From Candidatus Pacearchaeota archaeon (GTDB lineage: Archaea; Nanoarchaeota; Nanoarchaeia; Pacearchaeales; GW2011-AR1): a DNA stretch of 36,118 nt. The position numbers and the translations under genes are program-made. The notes under the pieces are model-generated. The model did no database searches. It saw only the letters and a list, made by a program, of their open reading frames with translations, and was not told the DNA's origin. Numbering within the stretch: the first letter of the stretch is position 1; every line of letters begins with the position of its first letter. Of the stretch, positions 8,156 to 16,269 are shown piece by piece. The DNA is taken from assembly GCA_023228245.1 (NCBI GenBank), contig JALOBN010000028.1:1-36118 (forward strand), in the 5' to 3' direction.

Positions 8156-8776
8156 ATGCCGACTGGAACGATTACAAAAAAAGTTACCGCTGGCGGGCTT
8201 ACTCTGCAAAGCACTGTCACGCGCACGGAAGAGGCTGTCATTGCTCAGTCTATCGCGTTGGCTGCTGGCGTCGCCGGTGAAATATCTTCGGCTGGCGTTG
8301 ACACGCTGGCGACAGGCCACGGGATACTGGATACTGACACGGTTGACGTCCACTGGACAGACGCCGCTGGCGTGCAGAAATGCCGGTACGGAATTTCGGT
8401 TGACACTGTCAGCACGAATGCTATCACGTTTGATGACGATCCCGCCGCCGCCGGTGATGCTCTCCCGGCTGAAAATTACGAGGTTGTCGTATCGGTGCAG
8501 ACGCCGATTGAGATTGCTTTCGACTCCGCGCAACTAATGCTATTCGCCGCCGAATGCACCCAGAACGCACATATCAACGTCCTCAACGACGATCCCGTCT
8601 CTGTTTACGCTCTCAAAATCGCGGCGCGCGACGTGCGTCACTGGGCGGAAGGCGAAGGCATCGACAATCCGTTTACCGGCGAAGACGATGACATCATTGA
8701 TAGCATCGTCGCTAGCAACGGGTCAACCACCGCCGCGACTCTCAAAATCGTTGTCATGTATGATAGCGTCAACTAG
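8156..8776 (+). CDS. Unknown structural protein in the connector region
   Basis: 206 residues, no family recognised. Sequence is beta-rich, acidic, low in lysine and cysteine, with repeated alternating hydrophobic strands and a central DTDTVDVHWTDAAGVQKCRYG segment. It sits between connector and head-tail adaptor with an AAAGGAGAAACAAA site. Comparable strand-rich proteins in this slot are often minor virion components. No membrane segment or catalytic motif is visible. Confidence 0.55.
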   Translation: MPTGTITKKVTAGGLTLQSTVTRTEEAVIAQSIALAAGVAGEISSAGVDTLATGHGILDTDTVDVHWTDAAGVQKCRYGISVDTVSTNAITFDDDPAAAGDALPAENYEVVVSVQTPIEIAFDSAQLMLFAAECTQNAHINVLNDDPVSVYALKIAARDVRHWAEGEGIDNPFTGEDDDIIDSIVASNGSTTAATLKIVVMYDSVN

Positions 8777-8791
8777 CATCCGGGGGACGCG

Positions 8792-9103
8792 ATGAAACAC
8801 TATCGTCACCAGATTACGATTAACGCTGTCACGCAAACTCTAAATGAGTTTGGCGATCCTGTCGAGACGTGGGCAGAATTAGATACCGTCTGGGGTCTGG
8901 TGTTGCCTGTCAGCGGCGGCGAGGTGGTAGAGGCAGGGCAGACAGTCACGCGCGAAAAAGTGTCAATCGAAATTTATTACCTGTCAACCGTGACCACGAA
9001 ACATCAAGTTGTGTTTGGAGATAAAACCTATCAGATTGATTATATCGAAAACGTGAACAATCTGAACCGCTGGATGAAACTGAACTGCACGGAAACGGTG
9101 TGA
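8792..9103 (+). CDS. Head-tail adaptor (SPP1 gp16-like stopper)
   Basis: 103 residues matching the head-tail joining family (SPP1 gp16, HK97 gp9-like): a short beta barrel beginning HYRHQITINAVTQTLNEFGDP and VETWAELDTVWGLVLPVSGGE, with the later pattern VVFGDKTYQIDYIENVNN and RWMKLNCTE. These proteins close the connector channel after packaging. GGGGGACG precedes the ATG, and the next gene follows after four bases. Confidence 0.88.
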   Translation: MKHYRHQITINAVTQTLNEFGDPVETWAELDTVWGLVLPVSGGEVVEAGQTVTREKVSIEIYYLSTVTTKHQVVFGDKTYQIDYIENVNNLNRWMKLNCTETV

Positions 9104-9107
9104 TGTC

Positions 9108-9605
9108 ATGGCTAAAGAAAAAAACAAATTTGAGGTTTTAGTTGACAATGCGAGTTTAGTCGATGTCAAAAAAAAGCTTGATGACTGGGGCAATACAATC
9201 GCAATGCGGCTTATGACCGCCGCGTCGAAAAAGTCATTTAGGCAGGTTGTAAAAGCAGCGAAACAGCTTGTGCCTGTTAGGTATGGCGCGTTGAAAAGAA
9301 GTCTCGGCACGAGGGCAAAGCGCTACGGGAAATCGAGATCAATTATAATCCTCGGTCCACGTGTTGGGTACGATCACATGGTTGACGGAACAAAACACGA
9401 TCCAGCTCGTTATGGCTACATTGTAGAGTTTGGAACGCGCAACAGCAAGCCGCAACCTTTCATGCGTCCGGCGCTGGAGCAGAGAGCCGACAGCGTAATA
9501 AATGAGTTCCATTATGAGTTGCGAAAACAGGTTGACAAAGAGGCGCGGAAACAGTTTGCAAAAAAGGTGTTTTCGAATAAGGCGATGCAAGGCTTGCTTA
9601 AATGA
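9108..9605 (+). CDS. Neck/tail-completion protein (HK97 gp10 family)
   Basis: 165 residues matching the HK97 gp10-like family: FRQVVKAAKQLVPVRYGALKRSL is the conserved P-V-x-T/Y-G-x-L-(K/R)-x-S block, and GYIVEFGTRNSKPQPFMRPALE is the conserved FGT....P.PFMRPA block. The C terminus is basic and helical. It works at the head-tail junction. The stop overlaps the frame of the next ORF, but the lipoprotein start chosen lies 11 bases downstream. Confidence 0.88.
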   Translation: MAKEKNKFEVLVDNASLVDVKKKLDDWGNTIAMRLMTAASKKSFRQVVKAAKQLVPVRYGALKRSLGTRAKRYGKSRSIIILGPRVGYDHMVDGTKHDPARYGYIVEFGTRNSKPQPFMRPALEQRADSVINEFHYELRKQVDKEARKQFAKKVFSNKAMQGLLK

Positions 9606-9616
9606 GGAGACGGAAA

Positions 9617-10381
9617 ATGAAAACGCTTTTGATCGTCGCGTGCGCGCTTGTGCTGGCCGGTTGTTCGGGCGGGTCTTCCGGCAAACGAACCGAAACAGAA
9701 ACTCGGACAATAAACGAGAAGCTTGAAAATTCCGTCTCCGCCGAAATCTACCGGCCGCAGAACGATAAACCGAAAAACGCAGAATCTGAAAAACTGGACA
9801 GCGCTCCAGCAACGGTTGAAGTTAACGGCGCGAAGATGCGTGCAGAAATACCTGCTGGAACTAATGCCACTATTACGGTCGGCGAGAAAAAAACCACGAA
9901 AGAAAACACCAGTACAAGTTCCGTTGCTGACAAGTTTTATTCTACGCCTTGGTGGATTTATGGATTCGGCGCGTTGCTGTTTGCGGCAAGCTTGGGCGCG
10001 GCGTGGTTTCTAAAATCTCCGATGATTGCAATTATAGGATCAATCTCAGGAATCGCTTTTGTGACAGTTTTCGTTCTGATCGAATTTTATACCTGGACGT
10101 TTTTGATACTCGGGCTTGCCGCATTTGGCGGGCTTGGTTACGCGGCCTGGAAACATTATGGCCAGACCACGGCGCAGAATAACGCCGATGAGTTGTCCGG
10201 GTATTTATCTGCAATCGCTGTTGCCATTGAGGCGGCGAGTTATGAGGTGCAGGTGAAAATCAAACCTCTTGTGGCAAAGGCTGCGGCAAGCCTGGGGCTG
10301 GACACGCTGGCTATGAAAACAACCGTGTCCGAAATCAAAACAGAGAACGCGGATAAAATTGCATCCGTGAAAACATCATAG
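9617..10381 (+). CDS. Lipoprotein with three membrane segments; possible unimolecular spanin
   Basis: 254 residues. The N terminus is a textbook lipoprotein signal, with a hydrophobic stretch and lipobox LAGC placing the acylated Cys at 16. Residues 17-108 are hydrophilic, charged and periplasm-like. Three membrane helices follow at about 112-131, 135-155 and 159-177, then a soluble C terminus with AIAVAIEAASYEVQVKIKPL. A lipid anchor for the outer membrane plus C-terminal inner-membrane helices is the plan of u-spanins (T1 gp11 type), though those have one helix. GAGGAGACGG favours ATG 9617 over 9602. Its position between neck and tail genes is unusual for lysis, so the function is tentative. 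Confidence 0.6.
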   Translation: MKTLLIVACALVLAGCSGGSSGKRTETETRTINEKLENSVSAEIYRPQNDKPKNAESEKLDSAPATVEVNGAKMRAEIPAGTNATITVGEKKTTKENTSTSSVADKFYSTPWWIYGFGALLFAASLGAAWFLKSPMIAIIGSISGIAFVTVFVLIEFYTWTFLILGLAAFGGLGYAAWKHYGQTTAQNNADELSGYLSAIAVAIEAASYEVQVKIKPLVAKAAASLGLDTLAMKTTVSEIKTENADKIASVKTS

Positions 10382-10390
10382 GAGAAACCA

Positions 10391-10669
10391 ATGTCAGAAA
10401 CAGAAACCGGCAAACTACACACGCGGATTGACGCTCTGGACAATAAAATTTGCGGAAAGCTTGACGGATTTACAAGCGCGCTGGCCGGGCTTGCAACGCG
10501 GTTGACGATTGTTGAGACGCGGCAGAATATTTGCATAGCTGAACACGACGCAAACGAACACGCCAGACGCGGAGCGTTGTGGAGCGGGATATCTCGGATT
10601 GTCGTGACTGTTATCGTTTCCGTTGCGACGGCTGCGGTCGCGTACGCATTAATGCAGGGCAAGCCTTGA
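10391..10669 (+). CDS. Small coiled-coil/membrane protein, holin-like (XhlA-like)
   Basis: 92 residues. Residues 1-62 are a soluble, helical, heptad-prone segment (TRIDALDNKICGKLDGFTS, ATRLTIVETRQN), and residues about 68-88 form one membrane helix (ISRIVVTVIVSVATAAVAYALM) close to the C terminus. This layout is that of XhlA-type accessory lysis proteins and of some class III-like holins. It is nine bases after the lipoprotein gene with GGAGAAACC upstream, so the two form a likely lysis pair. No endolysin is adjacent, which weakens the assignment. Confidence 0.55.
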   Translation: MSETETGKLHTRIDALDNKICGKLDGFTSALAGLATRLTIVETRQNICIAEHDANEHARRGALWSGISRIVVTVIVSVATAAVAYALMQGKP

Positions 10670-10758
10670 GTGCGCCGGTTTGCGATGTTATTGCGCGGGT
10701 CTTTGTCGGCGTCACGTTTTTTGCTTTCGTCTGGTGGGGGTTGCGGCATGTCAAATAA
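10666..10758 (+). CDS. Tiny overlapping membrane peptide
   Basis: A 30-codon frame starting at TTG 10666, which overlaps the previous stop (TTGA), and ending inside the next gene. The product has one convincing hydrophobic segment (VIARVFVGVTFFAFVWWGL) and a basic tail RHVK. GCAGGG lies upstream at a workable distance. It fills an otherwise unexplained gap between two genes and would overlap the zinc-ribbon ORF by 11 bases. The TTG start and small size make it tentative. Confidence 0.35.
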   Translation: MSAPVCDVIARVFVGVTFFAFVWWGLRHVK

Positions 10759-10933
10759 CGGAAATTGCGATTACTGCGACAGGCCACGAAAGACGAAATC
10801 AATTGACACGTCGAAGCTAAAAGGCGACTGGACGAAATGGCCGGATTCTCGCGTGTCGCTTTGCGATGACTGCCTGCGCGATTTGAGACTGGACAAACCC
10901 GGCAATCCCGGGTTGTACGAGAGGCGCAAGTAA
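10748..10933 (+). CDS. Small CxxC...CxxC zinc-binding protein
   Basis: 61 residues from ATG 10748, supported by GGTGGGGG upstream. The frame is open back to GTG 10670, but that extension reads as low-complexity Ser/Leu/Gly and lacks a ribosome site. Two CxxC pairs (CDYCDRPRK and CDDC) separated by about 30 residues form a probable zinc knuckle, with SLCDDCLRDLRLDKPG being similar to small phage zinc-ribbon proteins. The stop overlaps the next start (TAATG). Function unknown. Confidence 0.6.
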   Translation: MSNNGNCDYCDRPRKTKSIDTSKLKGDWTKWPDSRVSLCDDCLRDLRLDKPGNPGLYERRK

Positions 10934-12843
10934 TGGCTGACTTTACCAACGACGCAGATTTTGCGGAAATTACCAACTGCACGATTGCCTCTGGCAGCGT
11001 GACAGCGACAGCCATGCTCCGCGTGTTGGGTGGCACTGCTATGTCATCCGGTGATTTTGAAGGCTATCCTAACACAAACGCCTATGACGCCAACGTCTCG
11101 ACACATTGGAGTACTCCAAACGCAACCGTGGGACATTGGCTGGGGTATAATTTCGGCAGTGGAAAAAATATCAACCGTTATGCGATACGCACGCGCGATG
11201 CAACTAGCGGTGTTATGCCGTCTGCATGGGTTATTGAAGGCTCTAATGCAGCTAATTTTTCCAGTGCCGTGACTCTGGATACCGTTACCGGCGAATCCGC
11301 TTTTAGCATTGGGGAGAGACGCGAATACAATATCGACAGTCCCGGCAGCTATCAATATTATCGTGTCAGGTTTACGGCAAGCGGTTACGCGGCAGTGGCC
11401 GAAATGGAATGGTTGCAATACCAGGCTGGCTATTTCCTGATCCGCACCGCTGGCAAAATGCCGATTGACACCGGCGCGGGAAACACTTGTGATAACTACA
11501 CTGCTGCGCACACCCTGACCGGCTCGCCGACAATCCAGTATTGGCACGAGGATTGCGTCACCGAACAATCCTGGACAACTCCGGCGCAGGTAGAGGCGGG
11601 GGCAACGTGGGCTGGGCCATATACGTTGACGCAACTAAAAGCTTTGGTCAACAGCGGCAAACGATTCCGATACCTCAAAGGCGGGATTACCCCAACGGCA
11701 GTCAGCGACTCCTACGACTCGTTTTCGATTGACGTGGTAGCTGTTGATTTGTTAGGCCCAACTGCGCCGACCGATGTTAAGGCTTTCAAATCCGCGTTTG
11801 GCGAAAGCTTGATCGACCTTGCGATACCTCTCACGACCGGCGTTGAGCAGGGCGGCGGTGTGTACTCGCGTACGTCTTATAAAATTTACAACAGCGCGAC
11901 GGAACTTTGGTACGTGCGGCTGGCCAACGGTCAATGGCAGGCAGAGACAGGAAGCGAGGTTGCGACCGACCTATATATGCACCAGGACGACGAGGAAGAA
12001 ACTCACATCGTCGCCGGTCATCCAAGCCTGTCCGCAAACATTACAAAACTACGTCTTTGCGCGTGGGACGTCGCGAACAATTACACGTGCAGCGACGATG
12101 TCAGCATCCTTGATGCCGAGGGCGACGAAGCGCCAGCATCGCCTACAGCGCTAACGGCGACAGCCGGAGACGAACAGGTGACGCTGACAGTCACCGCCGC
12201 GAGCGAGACCGACACGGTCTACGCGCGCCACAAAACCCCGACCGGAGACTGGAGCGACGAAAGCGAAACTTTTAAAAGTACCGGATCAGATGATATCGTA
12301 ATAACTGGATTGGCCAACGCGCAGGTTTATGACTTTGCAGTCTACGCGAAAGCTGGAAATCTGACAAGCGACTGGCTTGTTGTTAGGGCCATGCCTACAG
12401 GCGCGACTCCGCTGTCGATTGAGGCGGCGATACGCGCGCGCCTGATTGCTGACACTACGTTTGCCGGTTTGGTTGCGTCGAAAATATATCCGCAGCTTGC
12501 GCCGCAAAAAGCGGCTGCCCCGTTTGCCGTCTTCAATCGGATATCAAGCGACCATGATATTCATCTGCGCAACGCATCCGGGTTTGTGTCGATCAATTTG
12601 CAGCTTGATTATTATGCATCGACATACTCGGATGTGAAAGATATCGCAGAGGCCGCGCGCGTTAGATTGCATGGATACAGCGGTACGATTGCGGTAGGAG
12701 ATAAATCAGTGTCTGTCAAGTCATGCGTTTTAACGTCCGATATGGACGGATTCGAAAACCCTCCACAGGGGGCGGAAAAAGGAACTTACAGAGTGATCCA
12801 TCAATACCAGATTGTTTACAATGAGACGGTAATCACCGAATAG
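10933..12843 (+). CDS. Tail-completion (DUF3168) protein fused to discoidin-like and fibronectin III domains
   Basis: 636 residues with an unusual domain order. Residues about 25-165 resemble an F5/8 type C (discoidin) carbohydrate-binding domain: NAYDANVSTHWSTPN, the aromatic HWLGYNFGSGKNINRY strand, AWVIEGSNAANF and YYRVRFTASGY. A central beta-rich region follows. Residues about 397-490 form a fibronectin type III domain (PASPTALTATAGDEQVTLTV, ITGLANAQVYDFAVYA). Residues 492-636 match DUF3168/SPP1 gp17-like tail completion proteins (IEAAIRARLIADTTFAGLV, KIYPQLAPQKAAAPFAVF, INLQLDYYASTYSDVKDIA). Gene order before the tail tube is exactly right for a tail terminator. The N-terminal domains are a fusion not expected in this family. 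Confidence 0.8.
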   Translation: MADFTNDADFAEITNCTIASGSVTATAMLRVLGGTAMSSGDFEGYPNTNAYDANVSTHWSTPNATVGHWLGYNFGSGKNINRYAIRTRDATSGVMPSAWVIEGSNAANFSSAVTLDTVTGESAFSIGERREYNIDSPGSYQYYRVRFTASGYAAVAEMEWLQYQAGYFLIRTAGKMPIDTGAGNTCDNYTAAHTLTGSPTIQYWHEDCVTEQSWTTPAQVEAGATWAGPYTLTQLKALVNSGKRFRYLKGGITPTAVSDSYDSFSIDVVAVDLLGPTAPTDVKAFKSAFGESLIDLAIPLTTGVEQGGGVYSRTSYKIYNSATELWYVRLANGQWQAETGSEVATDLYMHQDDEEETHIVAGHPSLSANITKLRLCAWDVANNYTCSDDVSILDAEGDEAPASPTALTATAGDEQVTLTVTAASETDTVYARHKTPTGDWSDESETFKSTGSDDIVITGLANAQVYDFAVYAKAGNLTSDWLVVRAMPTGATPLSIEAAIRARLIADTTFAGLVASKIYPQLAPQKAAAPFAVFNRISSDHDIHLRNASGFVSINLQLDYYASTYSDVKDIAEAARVRLHGYSGTIAVGDKSVSVKSCVLTSDMDGFENPPQGAEKGTYRVIHQYQIVYNETVITE

Positions 12844-12861
12844 AAACGAAGGGAGAACAAA

Positions 12862-13254
12862 ATGAGTTACGAACCGACAGAAGGCCATTTAACAACCGTT
12901 ACTTTTGGTACAAGCAATTACGAGTTTAACGTGATCTCGATTGACAAAATCGGGCGCAGCGTTGACGTGATTGAGACCACGCATTTGAGCACAACCGGCG
13001 GCAAAACTTACATGCCCGCTGATTTGCCTGACTCCGGCCAGTGTGTTTTGACTGTCGATCACAACCAGGAGCAGGATGTTGTCGTTCCCGGTGTGGTCGA
13101 AACTATTTCGTTTGACGTGTCAGGTCTTGGACTGACAAAGGCGTCGAGCGGATTTATCGTTGGCTACGAAGTCAACACAATCGAAACAGGGCAGAAGGTC
13201 ACGGCGGCTTTGACCGTGCAGTTTACGGGAGAAATGACCCAGGCTACATCTTAA
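12862..13254 (+). CDS. Major tail tube protein
   Basis: 130 residues matching the siphophage tail tube pattern: beta-sandwich strands, SVDVIETTHLSTTGGKTYMP (the conserved TTHL.S.G...F.P motif), DLPDSGQCVLTVDHNQEQD and a closing TIETGQKVTAALTVQFTGEM. The protein polymerises around the tape measure. It is preceded by AAGGGAGAACAAA and followed directly by the tail assembly chaperone, the standard order for long-tailed phages. Confidence 0.88.
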   Translation: MSYEPTEGHLTTVTFGTSNYEFNVISIDKIGRSVDVIETTHLSTTGGKTYMPADLPDSGQCVLTVDHNQEQDVVVPGVVETISFDVSGLGLTKASSGFIVGYEVNTIETGQKVTAALTVQFTGEMTQATS

Positions 13255-13269
13255 AAAGGAGCTTTGAAA

Positions 13270-13683
13270 ATGGGTGGCGGAACGATTGCTGAAAAACCGA
13301 AAGCTATCGAAATCGAAAAGGAGGAGTACGAAAACCCTCCGATGTTTTTGACTCGTGAAGACATTCTCGGCGCAGACGATGCAATGGTAATTCCAGTAGA
13401 TTTTCCGGAGTGGAAAGGCAAGGCTTTTCTGCGCGTGATGTCTGGTTACGAGCGCGACGAACTTGAAGCGCAGCAGATAGGCGACCGCAAAAACCTGGTA
13501 AATTTTCGCGCGCGTTTTGCAGTCAAAGTCTTGTCCGATGAAAATGGCAACAGGATATTTTCCGATGCAGACGCGGAAGCGCTTGGGAAAAAGTGTGCTC
13601 CGGCGCTTGATAGGATTTTGACAATCGGCCTAGAACTGAATGGATTCACCGCCTCAGATGTCGCGGAGTTGGAAAAAAACTGA
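13270..13683 (+). CDS. Tail assembly chaperone (gpG-like)
   Basis: 137 residues. It functions like lambda gpG, which coats the tape measure protein before tube polymerisation. It is acidic, with FLTREDILGADD, a compact PEWKGKAFLRVMSGYERDEL core and an acidic helical end DVAELEKN. The open frame begins with TTG 13264, but AAGGAG at 13256-13261 is too close to that codon and fits ATG 13270. The last codons contain A AAA AAC directly before TGA, which is a -1 slippery site that would yield the longer GT product (next entries). Confidence 0.86.
   Translation: MGGGTIAEKPKAIEIEKEEYENPPMFLTREDILGADDAMVIPVDFPEWKGKAFLRVMSGYERDELEAQQIGDRKNLVNFRARFAVKVLSDENGNRIFSDADAEALGKKCAPALDRILTIGLELNGFTASDVAELEKN
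13674..13680 (+). other. Programmed -1 ribosomal frameshift site (A AAA AAC)
   Basis: The heptamer AAAAAAC is in the correct X XXY YYZ phase of the chaperone frame: the zero-frame codons are AAA (13675-13677) and AAC (13678-13680), immediately followed by TGA 13681-13683. After a -1 slip the next codon is CTG at 13680, and the frame stays open to 14036. This is the arrangement used by lambda G/GT and most siphophage chaperones. Confidence 0.85.
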
Positions 13684-14036
13684 GGGCGCGTCCTGAACGG
13701 ATGTACTGGTTTCGTTTGGCGCTGGCGTTCGGGACGCCTGTCAGAGAGTTGCAAGAAAAAATGTCCTCAATCGAGTTTGCGGAGTGGATAGCATACAGCA
13801 ACATCGAGCCGATAGGCGACAAACGCGGAGACTATCAGGCGGCGGCAATAGCAGCAGAGATACACAATTCAATTGCCGGTGCATTCGGCGGGAAAAGGGT
13901 TTCGATTGATGACCGATTGCTTAATTTCTCCGGCAATGAACCGCAACAGAAACGACAGCAGACGCCCGAGGAAATGCTGGCAGTTTTAGAATCTGTCATG
14001 TGCCAGAAAAGCAGGAAAAATAAACCATGTCAGTGA
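13680..14036 (+). CDS. Tail assembly chaperone T domain, made as a GT frameshift fusion
   Basis: The -1 frame continues from CTG 13680 for 118 codons, giving a fusion of about 255 residues with the upstream 137-residue chaperone. The first residues after the slip (LRARPERMYWFRLALAF) read naturally into a T-like domain with SIEFAEWIAYSNIEPIGDKRG and an internal helix, resembling DUF4035/gpT proteins. An ATG at 13701 exists, but no Shine-Dalgarno precedes it, supporting expression by frameshifting only. The last ten bases overlap the tape measure gene. The T domain is thought to recruit the tail tube subunit to the tape measure. Confidence 0.85.
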   Translation: MRARPERMYWFRLALAFGTPVRELQEKMSSIEFAEWIAYSNIEPIGDKRGDYQAAAIAAEIHNSIAGAFGGKRVSIDDRLLNFSGNEPQQKRQQTPEEMLAVLESVMCQKSRKNKPCQ

Positions 14037-15280
14037 TCGGAAATATTGCAGTCAGCTTGACGGCATCTACGAAGAACTTCGAGCGCGGAATGAAAAAAGC
14101 TCGCGGTGTTGTTTCGTCATTTGGCGGTGCGGCTGGTGCTATCGTCGGAAAGCTTGGCGCGATGTCTGCCGCGCTGACCGGGATTGCTGGCGCGGCCGGG
14201 CTGGTTATGCTTACGAAAAATAGCATGACCCAGATTGACGCCACGGCGAAACTTTCCGACCGCTTGGGCATTGCAACCGAAAAATTGCAGGGGCTTAGAC
14301 ATGCGGCTGAATTGACTGGCGCCGGTAGCGCTGCGCTGGAAAACGGCCTTGCGAAAATGCAAAAGACAATCGGCGAGGCGTCTAAAAACTTAGGGCTTGG
14401 CAAGCGCGGGTTTGAGGCTTTGGGCATTTCCATTGATTCGATTATGGGGAAATCGCCAGACGTTCAATTTTCCATGATTGCCGATAAAATAAATATGCTT
14501 GCTACGGCAGAGGAAAAGGCTTACGCGGCAACTGCTATTTTCGGGCGCGGCGGGCAGGCGTTAATTAATACGCTTGCGCAAGGAAGCACAGAATTAGCAG
14601 CGATGCAAAAAGACGCGGAAAAACTTGGTCTGGCGTTTAACCGGGTTGACGCCGCACAGGTGGAGCGCGCAAACGATGCGTTAACCAGGATGCACAGCGT
14701 TTTTGTAGGGCTTGGAAATTCCATTGCTATCGCCATTTCGCCATACATCGAGACGCTTGCAAATCAATTTGCGGATGCTGGTTTCTTTGGGGAGAATGCC
14801 GGGGCTAAAATCGTTGGCGCGTTCGAGAAGGTTTTGCTGGTCGTAGAAAAGATTCGCGCTGGAGTCCATTTCCTGGCTCTCGGATTTATCCAGATTGCGA
14901 AATATTCCGGAGCTGACATTATCCCATCATGGAGAAAAACGCTTGACGAGCAAGCCGATATGCAGGCAGATCTTTTGGAAACAGCATGGAGCGGAAGAAA
15001 CGTAAAAGCGTTTTTCGACAACGTCGAGAAGGGCGCGGCTGCTGCGCGGGATAAAATAAACAACAGGATAAAACCTGTCGGCGTTGGCATCGACGAAGAG
15101 ACTGGAGTCGCGAAGGCCATGGAAAGCAACGTGCGCGGAAGTTTTCGCGCGGCGTCTGTTGTTGGCGGCGGCGAAAGCAAAATTGACCGCGACCAGCTAA
15201 ACACCCAAAAGTCAATGTTGAACGAATTGAAAAATATGAGGTACGCACTCGAATCCGGCGGCATGGCCATAGCGGGGTAA
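14027..15280 (+). CDS. Tail tape measure protein (short)
   Basis: 417 residues, determining tail length. The N-terminal part is typical: ASTKNFERGMKKARGVVSSF, alanine/glycine-rich helices, LSDRLGIATEKLQGLRHAAE and IFGRGGQALINTLAQGSTEL. A hydrophobic stretch lies near residues 225-290 (GNSIAIAISPYIETLANQF, KVLLVVEKIRAGVHFLALGF). Tape measures usually exceed 600 residues. At about 0.15 nm per residue this one predicts a tail near 60 nm, an estimate from the family's general rule. The start overlaps the chaperone gene by ten bases. Confidence 0.9.
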   Translation: MSVIGNIAVSLTASTKNFERGMKKARGVVSSFGGAAGAIVGKLGAMSAALTGIAGAAGLVMLTKNSMTQIDATAKLSDRLGIATEKLQGLRHAAELTGAGSAALENGLAKMQKTIGEASKNLGLGKRGFEALGISIDSIMGKSPDVQFSMIADKINMLATAEEKAYAATAIFGRGGQALINTLAQGSTELAAMQKDAEKLGLAFNRVDAAQVERANDALTRMHSVFVGLGNSIAIAISPYIETLANQFADAGFFGENAGAKIVGAFEKVLLVVEKIRAGVHFLALGFIQIAKYSGADIIPSWRKTLDEQADMQADLLETAWSGRNVKAFFDNVEKGAAAARDKINNRIKPVGVGIDEETGVAKAMESNVRGSFRAASVVGGGESKIDRDQLNTQKSMLNELKNMRYALESGGMAIAG

Positions 15281-15284
15281 ATAC

Positions 15285-16268
15285 ATGACAACAACAGTTA
15301 CAAAACTTCGATCCATGACAGGCAGCAAAAACGTCGATCTGACAGAGACGGCAATTGACGTTTACCAGGTTATTTCCGACCGACTGAAAACTGCGAAACA
15401 TGCGTGCGAGGCTCCGGACGTTCCTGTCGTTGGAAGCATTAAAGAACTTACCAAAATGCGAGTAACCCGCGTTAGCGCAGAGTTGCAAGAAATCGCTTCC
15501 GGCGGGTATTACGTCTGGACGGTCACGGTACAGTATGACCTGGGCGAACCGGAACCTATCGACGGTACTGAGGTATGGACGATCAACGCGCAGATGAATC
15601 AGGAGATCGTCAAGACGGCGCGGCAACAAGACAAAATTTCTGGCAAAAAAGGAACCGATCTTGTTGCCAGTCCGGAGGTAGGTCTTTACGTAGGCGTCAA
15701 AGATGATGGAACTATTGAGGGCGCGCCGTGGGGAGTGCCTGATATTACTTTGTCGATTACTCTTTATCGCAGTAAAACAAAATGCACTCAAAAGTATATC
15801 GTAGATTGCCTTGGCGAAATCGGCAAAGTCAACTCAAATACATACTACGGTTTCGAGGCTGGCGAGGTTAGATTTGACGGAATGTCTATACCGTCGAAAA
15901 TGGAAGACCTATGGGTATTGCAGTTTGATTTTACAATACGTAAAAATGAAATGTTTGCGTATGTACCAAAACATACCGGGCTTGACGGTGTAACGTTTAC
16001 GCCGGAACGCATTGGTAAACTAGATGTATTAGGGTGGGAATATCTTTGGGTAAAAGAAATTGAGGCTATCGACACGGAAAAAACAAAAAAGATGGTAACT
16101 GAGGGAATGTATATCGCAAGGTTTTATGAAACATCTATTTTTGATCTGCTTGGCCTGTCTGGAGAATTATTTACAGCCGAAGAGAGGAGCGCACAGGAAG
16201 CGGCAGCAAAGGCGGCGGCTGCTGCTGCTGCGGCTGCTGCTGCTGCGGCTGCCGCGGAAGAAGAATAA
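15285..16268 (+). CDS. Unknown tail protein with polyalanine C terminus
   Basis: 327 residues, unrecognised. It occupies the position of a distal tail or tail-tip protein directly after the tape measure (four-base gap). Two similar beta-rich halves are suggested by YYVWTVTVQYDLGEPEPIDG and DLWVLQFDFTIRKNEMFAYV, which would suit a tail hub. The end is remarkable: a run of about 15 alanines encoded by GCN triplets at 16210-16255, followed by three Glu. The stop is followed after one base by the next ATG. The hub role is inferred from synteny. Confidence 0.6.
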   Translation: MTTTVTKLRSMTGSKNVDLTETAIDVYQVISDRLKTAKHACEAPDVPVVGSIKELTKMRVTRVSAELQEIASGGYYVWTVTVQYDLGEPEPIDGTEVWTINAQMNQEIVKTARQQDKISGKKGTDLVASPEVGLYVGVKDDGTIEGAPWGVPDITLSITLYRSKTKCTQKYIVDCLGEIGKVNSNTYYGFEAGEVRFDGMSIPSKMEDLWVLQFDFTIRKNEMFAYVPKHTGLDGVTFTPERIGKLDVLGWEYLWVKEIEAIDTEKTKKMVTEGMYIARFYETSIFDLLGLSGELFTAEERSAQEAAAKAAAAAAAAAAAAAAAEEE

Positions 16269-16269
16269 A

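Noticed and set aside
13264..13269. TTG 13264 as start of the tail chaperone
   Set aside because: AGGAG is only two bases away, too close for initiation; ATG 13270 has correct spacing.
16126..16269. N-terminal extension of the 16270 gene rich in Arg/Leu
   Set aside because: It is the out-of-frame reading of the polyalanine-coding GCN stretch of the preceding gene.
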